Shown here one piece after another: positions 1 through 8,832 of a stretch of 64,000 bases of DNA. This stretch comes from Sphingomonas_O antarctica (lineage in GTDB: Bacteria; Pseudomonadota; Alphaproteobacteria; Sphingomonadales; Sphingomonadaceae). The position numbers and the translations under genes are program-made. Positions within the stretch are counted from its first letter, which is position 1; each line of letters starts with the position of its first letter. Under the pieces are notes generated by a model. It had not been told where the DNA came from, searched no databases, and was given only the letters and a program-made list of their open reading frames with translations. The stretch lies in the NCBI RefSeq assembly GCF_965137005.1, contig NZ_CBCRXM010000005.1:62001-126000 (forward strand), read 5' to 3'.

Positions 1-521
1 ACGCCGGCGTCCGCTGTCGCCTCCAACGTGTCGGGGAGGCGGGTGGTGATGTTGACCACCGCACCGATCGAATTGCCCGGATACGCCGCCGAAAACGGGC
101 CGTAGAGGACGTCGATCCGCGCCACTTCCTGCGGGCTGACCAGTCCCCAGCGGGGGGAGGCAAAGCTGTTGTTGTTGCCCATCAGCGCCGATAGCAGCGC
201 ACCGTCGGCATAGATCAAGCTGCGCGCCGAGGCGCCGACCCCCGAAGTTCGCGTGGCCAACGGTGCCTGGGTGTCGCCGATATGGCGTTTGCGGACGAGC
301 AGGCTGGGCAGATATTTGAGGCTGTCCTCGACATTGACCGCGTTGATGGTCGTGCGGATCGTGACGGCGTTGATCGACGCGGCGCTGGCTGGCGTGTCGG
401 GTGCATCTTCGGCGCGCTGTCCGGTGACAATGATGGTGCGGCTAGAGTCTTCGGCATGTAAAATACTGCTCACGAGTGCGAGCGTGGCGCACGACAGGTG
501 CGCCATCTTGATGATGGTCAT
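1..521 (-). CDS. TonB-dependent receptor, N-terminal part (runs off left edge)
   Basis: The gene starts at the ATG at 519-521 and reads leftward off the window, giving about 173 residues. It has a short signal-like N-terminus ending near residue 23. A TonB-box-like stretch (TIIVTGQR) follows, then plug-domain sequence with EDSLKYLPSLLVRKR, DGALLSALMG, ARIDVLYGPFSAAYPGNSIG and AVVNITTR, all typical of outer-membrane receptor plugs. These receptors import metal chelates or other large solutes using TonB energy. The barrel lies outside the window, so the substrate cannot be read. A DUF2946-like gene lies immediately upstream on the same strand, an arrangement often seen with metal-related receptors. 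Confidence 0.9.
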   Translation of the reverse strand, partial: MTIIKMAHLSCATLALVSSILHAEDSSRTIIVTGQRAEDAPDTPASAASINAVTIRTTINAVNVEDSLKYLPSLLVRKRHIGDTQAPLATRTSGVGASARSLIYADGALLSALMGNNNSFASPRWGLVSPQEVARIDVLYGPFSAAYPGNSIGAVVNITTRLPDTLEATADAG

Positions 522-568
522 TTAATAATCCCCGATTGAACGAATGCCGCGCGGACGCGACGCGTGGT

Positions 569-925
569 TCAATCGAAGGCAGGCGGTCCCGTCGCCGGCG
601 GTAATGCGAGTGCGCGCCCGGCAATGATCGATGCCAAGCTGGCGATCGGCGCGATCCGGGGCACGATGCCCGGTGCTGTCACCAAAGTGACCTCGCCCAA
701 TCCACCCCCCGCATGCGCGGCGGCGGCATAGGGACAGTCATTCGTCGAATGCTTTTCCGGCATGCCATGCTTGCCATGCATCGGCATTTCCATGGTCATC
801 GTGCCGCCGTTGCACAGCATGATCTCGATCCCGTGCGCGCCCGCTATCGGCATCCAGCCGGGCATCGCCGCGACACGCCCGGTCAGCGCCGCGAACAGCA
901 GCAGCCATAAGGCAGGTCGCAGCAA
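569..925 (-). CDS. DUF2946-like small secreted or membrane protein
   Basis: This gene encodes 118 residues with a hydrophobic N-terminus (LWLLLFAALTGRVAA) that looks like a signal peptide or membrane anchor. The middle is rich in Met, His and Cys (MLCNGG, TMTMEMPMHGKHGM, NDCPYAAAAHA). That pattern matches DUF2946-type proteins found beside TonB receptors in many proteobacteria. Copper or another soft metal is a plausible ligand, but this is inference. It lies 47 bases upstream of the TonB receptor start and 14 bases after the GNAT-fold gene, so the three probably form one transcript. Family assignment is from memory of the pattern. Confidence 0.7.
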   Translation of the reverse strand: MLRPALWLLLFAALTGRVAAMPGWMPIAGAHGIEIMLCNGGTMTMEMPMHGKHGMPEKHSTNDCPYAAAAHAGGGLGEVTLVTAPGIVPRIAPIASLASIIAGRALALPPATGPPAFD

Positions 926-939
926 GGCACGCAGTCGGG

Positions 940-2094
940 TCAGAACGTCTTCTCGTACACCAGGTAGATTTTGTTGACCTTGCTATCGAGCGTCTCGGCG
1001 ATGGCGTTCATGCCCTGATTGTCGTCGAGCACCCAGCCGATCTCGCCACGCGTCGCGCCGTAACGCGCGATCGCGTCGCGGCGGATATACTCGATCATCA
1101 TGAAGGCGAGTTGCCCCGCCATGCGCGATGCCTGCAATTCCTTGACCACGCCCATTAACGGCACGCGCATTGTCCGCACCTTTGGACGCCGCAACCACAG
1201 CAGCAATTTGGCCCAGCCGAACGGCAGCAAATTGCCCTTTAACGGCGCGATGGCTTCGTTGAGATCGGGCAGGGTGATCATGAACGCGACAGGCCGACCA
1301 TCCAGTTCAGCGACGCGGATCAAGTCATTATAAACGATCGGCTTCAGCTTAACGCCAATATCGTCGATCTCGGGCTGGGTCAGGGGCACGAAGCCCCAAT
1401 TGTCGGCCCAGGCGTCGTTGAGGATCGCGAGGATGATCGCGGCCTCTTCCTGAAATTTGGTCTTGTCGACCTCGCGGATGCGAATGCTGGGGTTGGCCTC
1501 GCCCGATTTGATGATCCGCTGGACGATCTTGGGAAACGGCACGCGGATGTCGAGGTCGTAGGTGTAGAGCGTCTTGACGACGGTATAGCCCGCACGTTCG
1601 ATCCAGCCCTGATATTCGGGCTTGGCGTGACCCATCATCACCGTCGGCGGATGATCGAACCCCTGCACCAGCAGCCCGGGTTCTTCCCAGATCGATTGCG
1701 AGATCGGCCCCAGCGCACGTGTCGTGCCTTCTCCCCGCAGCCAGTCCTCGGCTTTGGCGAGCAGCGCAGTAAAGACGCCCTCGTCCTCAGCCTCCATCAG
1801 GCCCCATTGCCCGGCGCCGGGGCCAAAACCCTGTGCGGCGGGCATGGTCAGCGCCAGCGTGTCGATATGCGCCGAAATCCGCCCGACGACGCGGCCATCG
1901 CGTTCGGCGAGGAATAACTGCGCCTTGGCATGGCTGTACCAGCCGTTCTTTTCGGGGGTGATCAGGCCGAGCGCTTCACCTTTCAGCGGCGGGACCCAGT
2001 TCGGATCGTTTGCGTAAAGGCGGAACGGCAGGTCGACGAAAGCCTTGCGGTCGGCCTTGGTCTGGACGGGGCGAAGCGTGAGGGCGGCGGGCAT
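940..2094 (-). CDS. GNAT-fold acyltransferase-like protein (YghO-like)
   Basis: This is a 384-residue soluble protein. The N-terminal part reads PFRLYANDPNWVPPL and LFLAERDGRVVGRISAHID, a GNAT-like strand pattern. GPISQSIWEEPGLLVQGFDHPP is characteristic of the conserved YghO-like family, often mislabelled dATP pyrophosphohydrolase. The C-terminal half (AELDGRPVAFMITLPDLNEA, then GWVLDDNQGMNAIAETL) looks like a second GNAT half with an acyl-CoA site. Substrate and cellular role are unknown. It is the first gene of a likely three-gene transcript with the DUF2946-like protein and the TonB receptor. Confidence 0.7.
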   Translation of the reverse strand: MPAALTLRPVQTKADRKAFVDLPFRLYANDPNWVPPLKGEALGLITPEKNGWYSHAKAQLFLAERDGRVVGRISAHIDTLALTMPAAQGFGPGAGQWGLMEAEDEGVFTALLAKAEDWLRGEGTTRALGPISQSIWEEPGLLVQGFDHPPTVMMGHAKPEYQGWIERAGYTVVKTLYTYDLDIRVPFPKIVQRIIKSGEANPSIRIREVDKTKFQEEAAIILAILNDAWADNWGFVPLTQPEIDDIGVKLKPIVYNDLIRVAELDGRPVAFMITLPDLNEAIAPLKGNLLPFGWAKLLLWLRRPKVRTMRVPLMGVVKELQASRMAGQLAFMMIEYIRRDAIARYGATRGEIGWVLDDNQGMNAIAETLDSKVNKIYLVYEKTF

Positions 2095-2133
2095 GGGCGC
2101 TGCGTTAGCGTCGCCCAGCCCGCCGCGAAAGGG

Positions 2134-2844
2134 TCAGCCGAGTTCGAACGTGACGGCGACGGTCACGCCGACCGATTGCTCGCCGGGCAGGACTTCGGTC
2201 TTGGCAGCCGCATCGGCCGACATCGCGCGCATCATCACCGGATAGGGCCGGGATTGTTCATCCGCGCTTTCGCTGATCGCCACGATGCGGCGGACGGTCA
2301 GGCCAGCGGCGCGCGCGTAAAGCGCGGCGCGCGACCGGGCCGCGGCCATTGCCGACAGACGCGCTTCGTCGAGCGCGGCTTCAGGCTTGTCGATGCTCAA
2401 TGCCGGGCCGTTGATCTGGTTCGCACCCTGCGCGACCAACGCGTCGAGGATCGCGCCCGATGCGGAGATGTCGCGAAAACGGACCGAAACGCTGTTCGAT
2501 GCTTGATACCCGGTGATCACCGGCGGCTGGTTGTCGGCATAGCGATATTGCGGCGACAGCGAGATCTGCGCGGTCGACAGATCACGTTCGGCAACGCCCG
2601 CCTTGCGCAGGGCGGCGACGACCCGCGTCATCCGCGCGGAATTGTCCGACAGAGCGGTGCGCGCGTCCACGGCTTGCGTCACGACGCCGGCGGAAATCGT
2701 CGCAATGTCGGGCACGCGCTTGACCTCGCCGCGCGCGGAAATTTCGAGTCGCGTGCCGGCGATTGGGGCGGTCGCCACCGACTGGGCCTGCGCGCCGGCA
2801 GGAATCAGCATCAACAGGGCGGCGGCGGGCAGAAACGAACGCAT
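2134..2844 (-). CDS. SIMPL domain-containing periplasmic protein (DUF541)
   Basis: This gene encodes 236 residues. The start was set at 2842-2844 because a GGAG element lies just upstream and the following 20 residues (MRSFLPAAALLMLIPAGAQA) form a clean signal peptide. A longer in-frame extension to 2949 lacks this. The mature part shows the SIMPL/DUF541 pattern: ARGEVKRVPDIATISAGVVTQ, a repeated helix-strand core, and a C-terminal VGVTVAVTFELG strand. E. coli YggE, a homologue, is linked to oxidative stress protection, but the molecular function is unknown. The gene stands alone, divergent from the RND pump genes. Confidence 0.85.
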   Translation of the reverse strand: MRSFLPAAALLMLIPAGAQAQSVATAPIAGTRLEISARGEVKRVPDIATISAGVVTQAVDARTALSDNSARMTRVVAALRKAGVAERDLSTAQISLSPQYRYADNQPPVITGYQASNSVSVRFRDISASGAILDALVAQGANQINGPALSIDKPEAALDEARLSAMAAARSRAALYARAAGLTVRRIVAISESADEQSRPYPVMMRAMSADAAAKTEVLPGEQSVGVTVAVTFELG

Positions 2845-2994
2845 TTGGGCATCTCCATCAATTCGACGCGGCCATTTGCCGACCCGCGCTGCATCACGGC
2901 TTAACACGGATTTAGCCTGTCGTTCATCTGGTGGCGGTACAGCTTTCAAAGTAACTCATGACGCGGTAAGCGATTTGCGCTTGGCAGGGGTGAG

Positions 2995-3006
2995 TTAGTC
3001 CGCTAA
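2995..3006. promoter_or_regulatory. Short inverted repeat upstream of the RND operon
   Basis: TTAG-TCCG-CTAA forms a 4-bp-arm inverted repeat 32 bases before the adaptor gene start. A small operator for a TetR- or MarR-type repressor would fit, but no such regulator is encoded nearby. The arms are short enough to occur by chance. Confidence 0.2.
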
Positions 3007-3037
3007 TACACTTGCAGGATAAGCGGCGATCAGGGCG

Positions 3038-4222
3038 ATGGATAAATCGATGAATTACGAATCCGGTGTGATCCGTGACGATGATGCAATGCTCGATTAC
3101 GAAGCTGGTGAGCGTCGCTCGAAGCGCCGCCGCTGGATCATCATCGGTGCCGTCGTGCTGGTTTTGCTCATCGCGGCAGTCATGATCTTCGGTCGTTCGA
3201 AGCCCGCCGCCACGGCCGACGCCGGCAAGAAGCAGGCGCCTTCGGTCACTGTGGTCGTGCCTGGCCGCCAGACCGTCGACAGCGTCGTCTCCGCCACCGG
3301 CAACCTCGCCGCGCGCCGCGAAATGCCCGTGGGTGTTCCGGGTGAAGGCGGCATGGTCAGCGCGGTCCTGGTCGAGCCTGGTCAATGGGTCGGCGCAGGC
3401 CAGGTTCTCGCGACGATCGACCGCCGCGTGCAGGTTCAGGCAGCGGCGTCGCTTCAGTCGCAGATCGCGGTTGCGCAGGCCGATGCGCGGCTGGCGCAAG
3501 CCAACCTCGATCGCTCGCAGGCGCTGGTCAAAAACGGCTTCATTTCCAAGGCGCAGATCGATCAACTGACCGCGACGCGCGATTCGGCCAATGCACGCGC
3601 CCGCGTCGCGTCGGCCAATTATCAGCAGTCCTTGGCGAGCAATTCGCGCCTCGACATTCGTGCGCCCGCCGCCGGACTGGTGCTGGAACGCCGGGTCGAG
3701 CCGGGCCAGATCGTCAGTTCGGGCTCGGGCATGTTGTTCCGCATGGCCAAGGGCGGCGAAATGGAAATGCTCGCGCGTCTCGGCGAAGCCGATCTCGCGC
3801 GGATGCATGCCGGGCTGCGCGCTACTGTGACGCCGATCGGTTCGACGCAGAGCGTCGTTGGGCAAGTGTGGCAAGTCTCGCCGGTGATCGACCCGGCGTC
3901 GCGTCAGGGCATCGTCCGCGTCGCCGTACCCTATTCGGCGCTGATCCGTCCGGGCGGTTTTGCCGAGGCAAAGATCGTCGGCGGTGTCGCGGATGTGCCG
4001 CTGCTCCCGCAATCGGCGGTGCAGTCGGACGACAAGGGCAATTACGTCTACATCATCGACGGCAACAACAAGGTCGTCCGTCGCGATGTGAAGGTCGGCG
4101 ATGTCGGCGATAACGGCGTGACGATCATGTCCGGCCTGACCGGCCAGGAACGCGTCGTGCTCAGCGCCGGTGCCTTCCTCAACCCCGGCGAAACCGTGGT
4201 CCCGCAACGCACCAAGCTGTAA
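3038..4222 (+). CDS. RND efflux periplasmic adaptor (membrane fusion protein)
   Basis: This gene encodes 394 residues. After a charged cytoplasmic stretch there is one membrane segment at about residues 33-52, then a periplasmic adaptor. It has a lipoyl-like half motif (GMVSAVLVEPGQWVGAGQVLATID), a coiled-coil hairpin (AQADARLAQANLDRSQALVKNG), and the second lipoyl half (IRAPAAGLVLERRVEPGQIV). A beta-barrel and membrane-proximal domain close the chain. It links the inner-membrane RND pump to an outer-membrane channel. The pump gene follows after 47 bases. No outer-membrane factor gene is present here, so the channel must be encoded elsewhere. A later ATG at 3050 is also possible. Confidence 0.92.
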   Translation: MDKSMNYESGVIRDDDAMLDYEAGERRSKRRRWIIIGAVVLVLLIAAVMIFGRSKPAATADAGKKQAPSVTVVVPGRQTVDSVVSATGNLAARREMPVGVPGEGGMVSAVLVEPGQWVGAGQVLATIDRRVQVQAAASLQSQIAVAQADARLAQANLDRSQALVKNGFISKAQIDQLTATRDSANARARVASANYQQSLASNSRLDIRAPAAGLVLERRVEPGQIVSSGSGMLFRMAKGGEMEMLARLGEADLARMHAGLRATVTPIGSTQSVVGQVWQVSPVIDPASRQGIVRVAVPYSALIRPGGFAEAKIVGGVADVPLLPQSAVQSDDKGNYVYIIDGNNKVVRRDVKVGDVGDNGVTIMSGLTGQERVVLSAGAFLNPGETVVPQRTKL

Positions 4223-4269
4223 GTCTGCTTAGGTAGCGTTCGGCGCGGTGGCGCGTTAGAGCGGACGGT

Positions 4270-7200
4270 ATGTCGTTCCGTAACATCTCCGCCTGGGCGA
4301 TCCGCAATCCGGTTGCGCCGATCGTGCTGTTCATCGCCTTGACGCTGGCGGGGATCGTCAGCTTCATGCGGTTGCAGGTCAACGATCAGCCCGACGTCGA
4401 ATTCCCCGCCGCGTTCGTCATCATCAGCCAGCCGGGCGCCGCGCCGAGCGAGCTCGAGACGCAGGTCGCGCAAAAGGTCGAGGCGGCGGTGCGCGGCATT
4501 TCCGGTGTCGACGAAATCAATTCGACGGTTAGCGAGGGATCGTCGCGAACCTTCGTGCAATTCGCCATCGGAACGCCGATCGACCGCGTCGTCAACGACG
4601 TGCGCGACGCCGTGTCGAATATCCGCAGCGACCTGCCCGAGGGCATCCTTGAGCCGCAGGTCCAGCGCATCGATGTCGCGAGCAATGGGCCGCTGGCCTA
4701 TTTCGCCGCGCAATCGACCGACATGACGCTGGAGGACCTCAGCTGGTATGTCGACAACAATGTTTCCAAGCGGCTGCTGTCGATCGAGGGCATGTCGCAA
4801 GTGTCGCGCACCGGGGGGGTCGATCGTGAAATCCGCGTGGTGCTCGATCCTGCGAAGCTGCAGGCACAGGGCATCACCGCCAGCGCGGTCAATCAGCAGC
4901 TACGCCTGATCAACACCAACGCCGCGGGTGGGCGCGCAGAGATTGCCGGTTCCGAACAGTCGGTCCGCGTTCTCGGCAATGCCCGCAACGCCTTCGATCT
5001 GGGTCAGACCAATATCGCCGTCGGCGGCGGCCGTACGGTCAAGCTCGCCGATCTGGCGCAGATCAGCGACGCCTTTGCCGAACAGCGCGCCCTGGCGAAA
5101 ATGGACGGGCGTCAGGTCCTCAGCTTCTCCTTCGCCAAGGCCAAGGGATCGTCCGATGTCACCGTCTATGACAATGCGATCAAGGAACTGAAAAAGCTCG
5201 AAAAGGACAATCCCAAAGTCCATTTCACGCAGCTGTTCACCACCGTCGATTATACCAAGGATCAGTATAAATCGGCGATGGAAGCGATGGTCGAGGGCGC
5301 GGTTCTCGCGGTCATCGTCGTATTCCTGTTCCTGCGCGATTGGCGCGCGACGCTGATTTCGGCGATCGCCATTCCGCTGTCGGCGATCCCCAGCTTCTGG
5401 TTCATCAGCCTGCTTGGCTTCGATCTCAACGGCTTGGTGTTGCTTGCATTGAGCCTCGTCGCTGGTGTCCTCGTCGATGACGCGATCGTCGAGATCGAGA
5501 ATATCGTCAGGCATATGCGCATGGGCAAGACCGCTTTTCAGGCGTCGATCGACGCGGCGGACGAAATCGGCCTGGCGGTGTTGGCGACGACCATGTCGAT
5601 CGTCGCGGTGTTCCTGCCGGTCGGCCTGATGCCGGGCATTTCCGGGCAGTTTTTCAAGAATTTCGGCCTGACCGTCGTCGTCTCGGTGCTAATGAGCCTC
5701 GCCGTCGCGCGCCTCATCACCCCGCTCATCGCCGCTTATTTTCTCAAGTCGCACGGCACCGCAGCGCATGGCGAAAGCTGGCTGATGGACAAATATATGG
5801 CGATCCTCGGCTGGAGTTTGGATGAGCGCAAGATGCGTACGGCGCGGGCGCGCGGCAGCGGGCGGTTTATGTCGCGTATTCGCGACCACCGCATCTGGAT
5901 CGTCGGACTCGGTGCGCTGTCCTTCGCGCTGACGATCGTTTTGTTCATGGGTGTGCCGCTGACGTTCCAGCCGGCGACCAACACCGATTATTCGACCGTG
6001 CGCATCGAAATGCCGCCCGGCACCACGCTAAGCCAGACCGAGGCTGTGGCGGACAGGACGCGTGAAATGCTGGGCAAAGCGCCCGAGGTCGAAAAGGCCT
6101 ACAGTAATATCCAGGTCGGCAGCGCCAACATCTATCTGACGCTCAAAAAGGACCGGCCAATGACTTCGGTCGAATTCGAGCGGAGCTGGGCGGCGCGCCT
6201 GAACGACATTGCCGATGCGCGCGTGACGTTCCAGAGCCAGAATAATGGCGGCCCCGGGTCATCGGGACGCGACATCACGATCACGCTGGGTGGTGACGAC
6301 CCGGTCAAACTGCTCGCCACCGCGAACGCCATCGTCGATCAGATGCACGGGCTGCCCGAATTGCGCGCGCCGCGGACCAGCGCCGATCTGGTGCGCCCCG
6401 AAGTCACGATCAAACCCAAGATGGACCTGGCCGCGGACCTCGGCGTGACGACGCAGGCGCTCAGCCAGACGATCCGCATCGCGACCCTGGGCGACATCGA
6501 TCAGAACAGCGCCAAATTCTCGTTGAGCGATCGCCAGATCCCGATCCGCGTCCAGTTGAGCGAGGAATCGCGCCGCAGTTTGGCGACGATCCAGAATTTG
6601 CCGGTGCCGACCGCGACCGGCGGCTCGGTGCCATTGAAGGTCGTCGCCGACGTGTCGTTCGGCTCCGGTCCGGTTTCGATTCAGCGCACCAATCAGGTCC
6701 GTCGCCTGTCGATCGGCGTCGATCTCGCGCCCGGCCTGGTGGACGGCGACGTCCTGCCCAAGATCAACAATCTGCCCGCAATGAAGAACCTGCCGCAGGG
6801 GATTACCAAGCTCAACCTCGGCGCCGCCAAATGGCAGGCGGAATTGCTGGTCAACTTCGTGGTGGCGGTGATTGCAGGCGTGTTCCTGGTCTTTGCGGTG
6901 CTGGTACTGCTGTACAAGCGCGTCCTGCCGCCATTCGTGAACATGGGCTCGCTGCTGCTCGCGCCATTGGGCGGGGCAATGGCGCTGCGGCTGACCGGTA
7001 CCGCCTTGTCGATGCCGGTGTTCATCGGCTTGCTGATGCTGCTGGGCATCGTGGCCAAGAATTCGATCCTGCTCGTCGATTTCGCGCTCGAGGAATTGAA
7101 CAAGGGCATCGACCTGCACACCGCGATCATGGATGCCGGGCACAAGCGCGCGCAGCCGATCGTCATGACCACCGTCGCGATGGTCGCGGGCATGGTTCCC

Positions 7201-7419
7201 GTCGCTTTTTCGCTGTCGGGCGACGGCAGCTGGCGCGCGCCGATGGGCATCGTCGTGATCGGCGGGCTGATCGTCTCGACGATCCTCACGCTGCTGATCG
7301 TCCCCGCGACGTTCAGCCTGGCGGTCGGCATCGAGACGTGGCTCGGCCCACGCCTGTCGCGCTGGCTGACCAATGGCGGCGAGGGTGCCGCCAAGCCGGT
7401 GGCCGCGCCTGCCGAATAG
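4270..7419 (+). CDS. RND family efflux transporter, inner-membrane pump
   Basis: This gene encodes 1049 residues, the usual RND pump length. TM1 lies at about residues 15-35, followed by a large periplasmic porter domain (DVRDAVSNIRSDLP). The TM2-TM6 block starts near residue 338. The proton-relay motif LVDDAIVEIENI carries Asp403 and Asp404. The second half repeats the layout, ending in the TM8-TM12 block with GIVAKNSILLVDFALEE. It exports compounds using the proton gradient. Overall the sequence resembles the AcrB/MexF-like or uncharacterised RND-1 branch. The drug or metal specificity cannot be read. It forms an operon with the adaptor upstream and probably the DUF445 gene downstream. Confidence 0.93.
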   Translation: MSFRNISAWAIRNPVAPIVLFIALTLAGIVSFMRLQVNDQPDVEFPAAFVIISQPGAAPSELETQVAQKVEAAVRGISGVDEINSTVSEGSSRTFVQFAIGTPIDRVVNDVRDAVSNIRSDLPEGILEPQVQRIDVASNGPLAYFAAQSTDMTLEDLSWYVDNNVSKRLLSIEGMSQVSRTGGVDREIRVVLDPAKLQAQGITASAVNQQLRLINTNAAGGRAEIAGSEQSVRVLGNARNAFDLGQTNIAVGGGRTVKLADLAQISDAFAEQRALAKMDGRQVLSFSFAKAKGSSDVTVYDNAIKELKKLEKDNPKVHFTQLFTTVDYTKDQYKSAMEAMVEGAVLAVIVVFLFLRDWRATLISAIAIPLSAIPSFWFISLLGFDLNGLVLLALSLVAGVLVDDAIVEIENIVRHMRMGKTAFQASIDAADEIGLAVLATTMSIVAVFLPVGLMPGISGQFFKNFGLTVVVSVLMSLAVARLITPLIAAYFLKSHGTAAHGESWLMDKYMAILGWSLDERKMRTARARGSGRFMSRIRDHRIWIVGLGALSFALTIVLFMGVPLTFQPATNTDYSTVRIEMPPGTTLSQTEAVADRTREMLGKAPEVEKAYSNIQVGSANIYLTLKKDRPMTSVEFERSWAARLNDIADARVTFQSQNNGGPGSSGRDITITLGGDDPVKLLATANAIVDQMHGLPELRAPRTSADLVRPEVTIKPKMDLAADLGVTTQALSQTIRIATLGDIDQNSAKFSLSDRQIPIRVQLSEESRRSLATIQNLPVPTATGGSVPLKVVADVSFGSGPVSIQRTNQVRRLSIGVDLAPGLVDGDVLPKINNLPAMKNLPQGITKLNLGAAKWQAELLVNFVVAVIAGVFLVFAVLVLLYKRVLPPFVNMGSLLLAPLGGAMALRLTGTALSMPVFIGLLMLLGIVAKNSILLVDFALEELNKGIDLHTAIMDAGHKRAQPIVMTTVAMVAGMVPVAFSLSGDGSWRAPMGIVVIGGLIVSTILTLLIVPATFSLAVGIETWLGPRLSRWLTNGGEGAAKPVAAPAE

Positions 7420-7453
7420 ACCGCCACGCCTGACCCAATCCGGCGCGGCGGGC

Positions 7454-8659
7454 ATGAAGCTCGTCGCCACCGGCCTGTTGGTGCTCATGGCCGCGACCTA
7501 TTTCGTCGCCCGCCAGTTCGAATCTGCGTATATCTCCGCCGGGTTCGTCCGCGCCTTTGCCGAGGCGGCGATGGTCGGCGGCCTCGCGGACTGGTTCGCG
7601 GTGACCGCCTTGTTTCGCCACCCGCTCGGCCTGCCGATCCCGCACACCGCGATCATCCCGCGCAACAAGGATCGCATCGGCGATACGCTGGCGGTGTTCC
7701 TCAAGGATAATTTTCTGACCCCCGCCGTCGTCGCGCGGCGCATGGCGCGGCTCGACGTCGCGGGCGCGGCGGCACGTTTTCTGGCCACCCAAGGGTCCGC
7801 CGACGGCCGCCTCAAAAAAGGCGCGTCACGCATGATCGCCGATCTGCTCGGCGCGCTCGATCCGCAGGAAATGGGCGGGATGGTCAAGGCGGCGATCGAC
7901 AAACGCCTGCGCGAGCTCGACATTTCGCCCCTGCTCGGTCGCGCACTGGCGGCGGCGATCACCGACGGGCGACACCTGCCGCTGCTCGACGGGATCATCA
8001 AATGGGCGGGCAAGACGCTCGACGGCAATGAAGAGGTCTTGCGCGCCATGGTTCACGACCGCGCGGGGTCGATCCTGCGCTGGACCGGGCTGGACGAAAC
8101 GCTGAGTGACAAGATCGTCGACGGACTCAAGAAAATGCTCGCCGAGATGGCCGAACAACCCGACCACCCCTTGCGCGCCAAGGCCGAGGAAGGTCTCGCG
8201 CACCTCGCCATCGGGCTGCAAGACGATCCGGCGATGCAGGCGCGGGTGAACAACATCCGCGACGAATTGCTCGACAATCCGGCGATGCGCGACTGGATCG
8301 AGGGGCTGTGGGAATCGGCGCGCGCCGGACTGCTCAAGGCGGCGCGCGACCCCGATGCGATCCTCGCGGGGAAGCTCGGCGATACGCTGCGCCAGCTGGC
8401 GACGACGCTCGAAGGCGACAACGCGCTCAAGGTCGCGATAAACCGCTTTGCCCGGCGCACTGCCGTGGGCGCGACGGCGAGCTATGGCGACGGCATCGTG
8501 CGGCTGGTCAGCGATACGGTGCGCGGCTGGGATGCCGACACGATTACCGGGCGGCTGGAGAATGCCGTGGGGCGCGACCTGCAATATATTCGCGTCAATG
8601 GAACACTGGTCGGTGGGTTGGTGGGGGTGATCCTGCATGCGGTGGATGTGTGGCTTTGA
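7454..8659 (+). CDS. DUF445 family membrane protein
   Basis: This gene encodes about 401 residues. An N-terminal membrane segment (LVATGLLVLMAATYFVA) is followed by the family signature EAAMVGGLADWFAVTALFRHPLG and IPHTAIIPRNKDRIG. A long helical region follows, and a final membrane segment (LVGGLVGVILHAVDVWL) closes the protein. The family resembles YjiN; its function is unknown. It starts 34 bases after the RND pump stop and may be cotranscribed with it. The start is uncertain: an in-frame ATG at 7373 would overlap the pump gene, and the family often has 15-20 residues before the first membrane segment. Confidence 0.88.
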   Translation: MKLVATGLLVLMAATYFVARQFESAYISAGFVRAFAEAAMVGGLADWFAVTALFRHPLGLPIPHTAIIPRNKDRIGDTLAVFLKDNFLTPAVVARRMARLDVAGAAARFLATQGSADGRLKKGASRMIADLLGALDPQEMGGMVKAAIDKRLRELDISPLLGRALAAAITDGRHLPLLDGIIKWAGKTLDGNEEVLRAMVHDRAGSILRWTGLDETLSDKIVDGLKKMLAEMAEQPDHPLRAKAEEGLAHLAIGLQDDPAMQARVNNIRDELLDNPAMRDWIEGLWESARAGLLKAARDPDAILAGKLGDTLRQLATTLEGDNALKVAINRFARRTAVGATASYGDGIVRLVSDTVRGWDADTITGRLENAVGRDLQYIRVNGTLVGGLVGVILHAVDVWL

Positions 8660-8785
8660 CTCTTCCCACCCTGGCGCTTTGCGTCTGTCCCTCCCTAAAG
8701 GGAGTGACGTCTGGGTTAGCACAATACTAGACGTCACTCCCGCTTGCGGAAGGGACAGGCGCGAAGCGCCAGGGTGGGCAGAGTC
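8658..8785. repeat. Long imperfect inverted repeat between DUF445 gene and usp gene
   Basis: The left arm begins GACTCTTCCCACCCTGGCGC at 8658 and the right arm ends GCGCCAGGGTGGGCAGAGTC at 8785. Inner arms also pair (GTCTGTCCCTCC with GAAGGGACAG, and GGGAGTGACGTCT with AGACGTCACTCC). The whole unit can fold into one hairpin of about 128 bases. It overlaps the DUF445 stop codon. The look is that of an intergenic palindromic repeat of the REP or MITE kind, and it may also terminate transcription. Confidence 0.75.
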
Positions 8786-8832
8786 TCTGCACCTTGCGTA
8801 AAGTGCCCACCTGAAGCACCATCCACCACAGG

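Noticed and set aside
2924..4207. Long minus-strand open frame opposite the RND adaptor gene
   Set aside because: It is an Arg/Asp/His-rich antisense shadow typical of GC-rich DNA, with no recognisable domain. The plus-strand gene is clear.
6259..7488. Long minus-strand open frame opposite the RND pump gene
   Set aside because: It has shadow composition (very high Arg/Asp/Gln/His) and no motifs, and the pump on the plus strand is certain.
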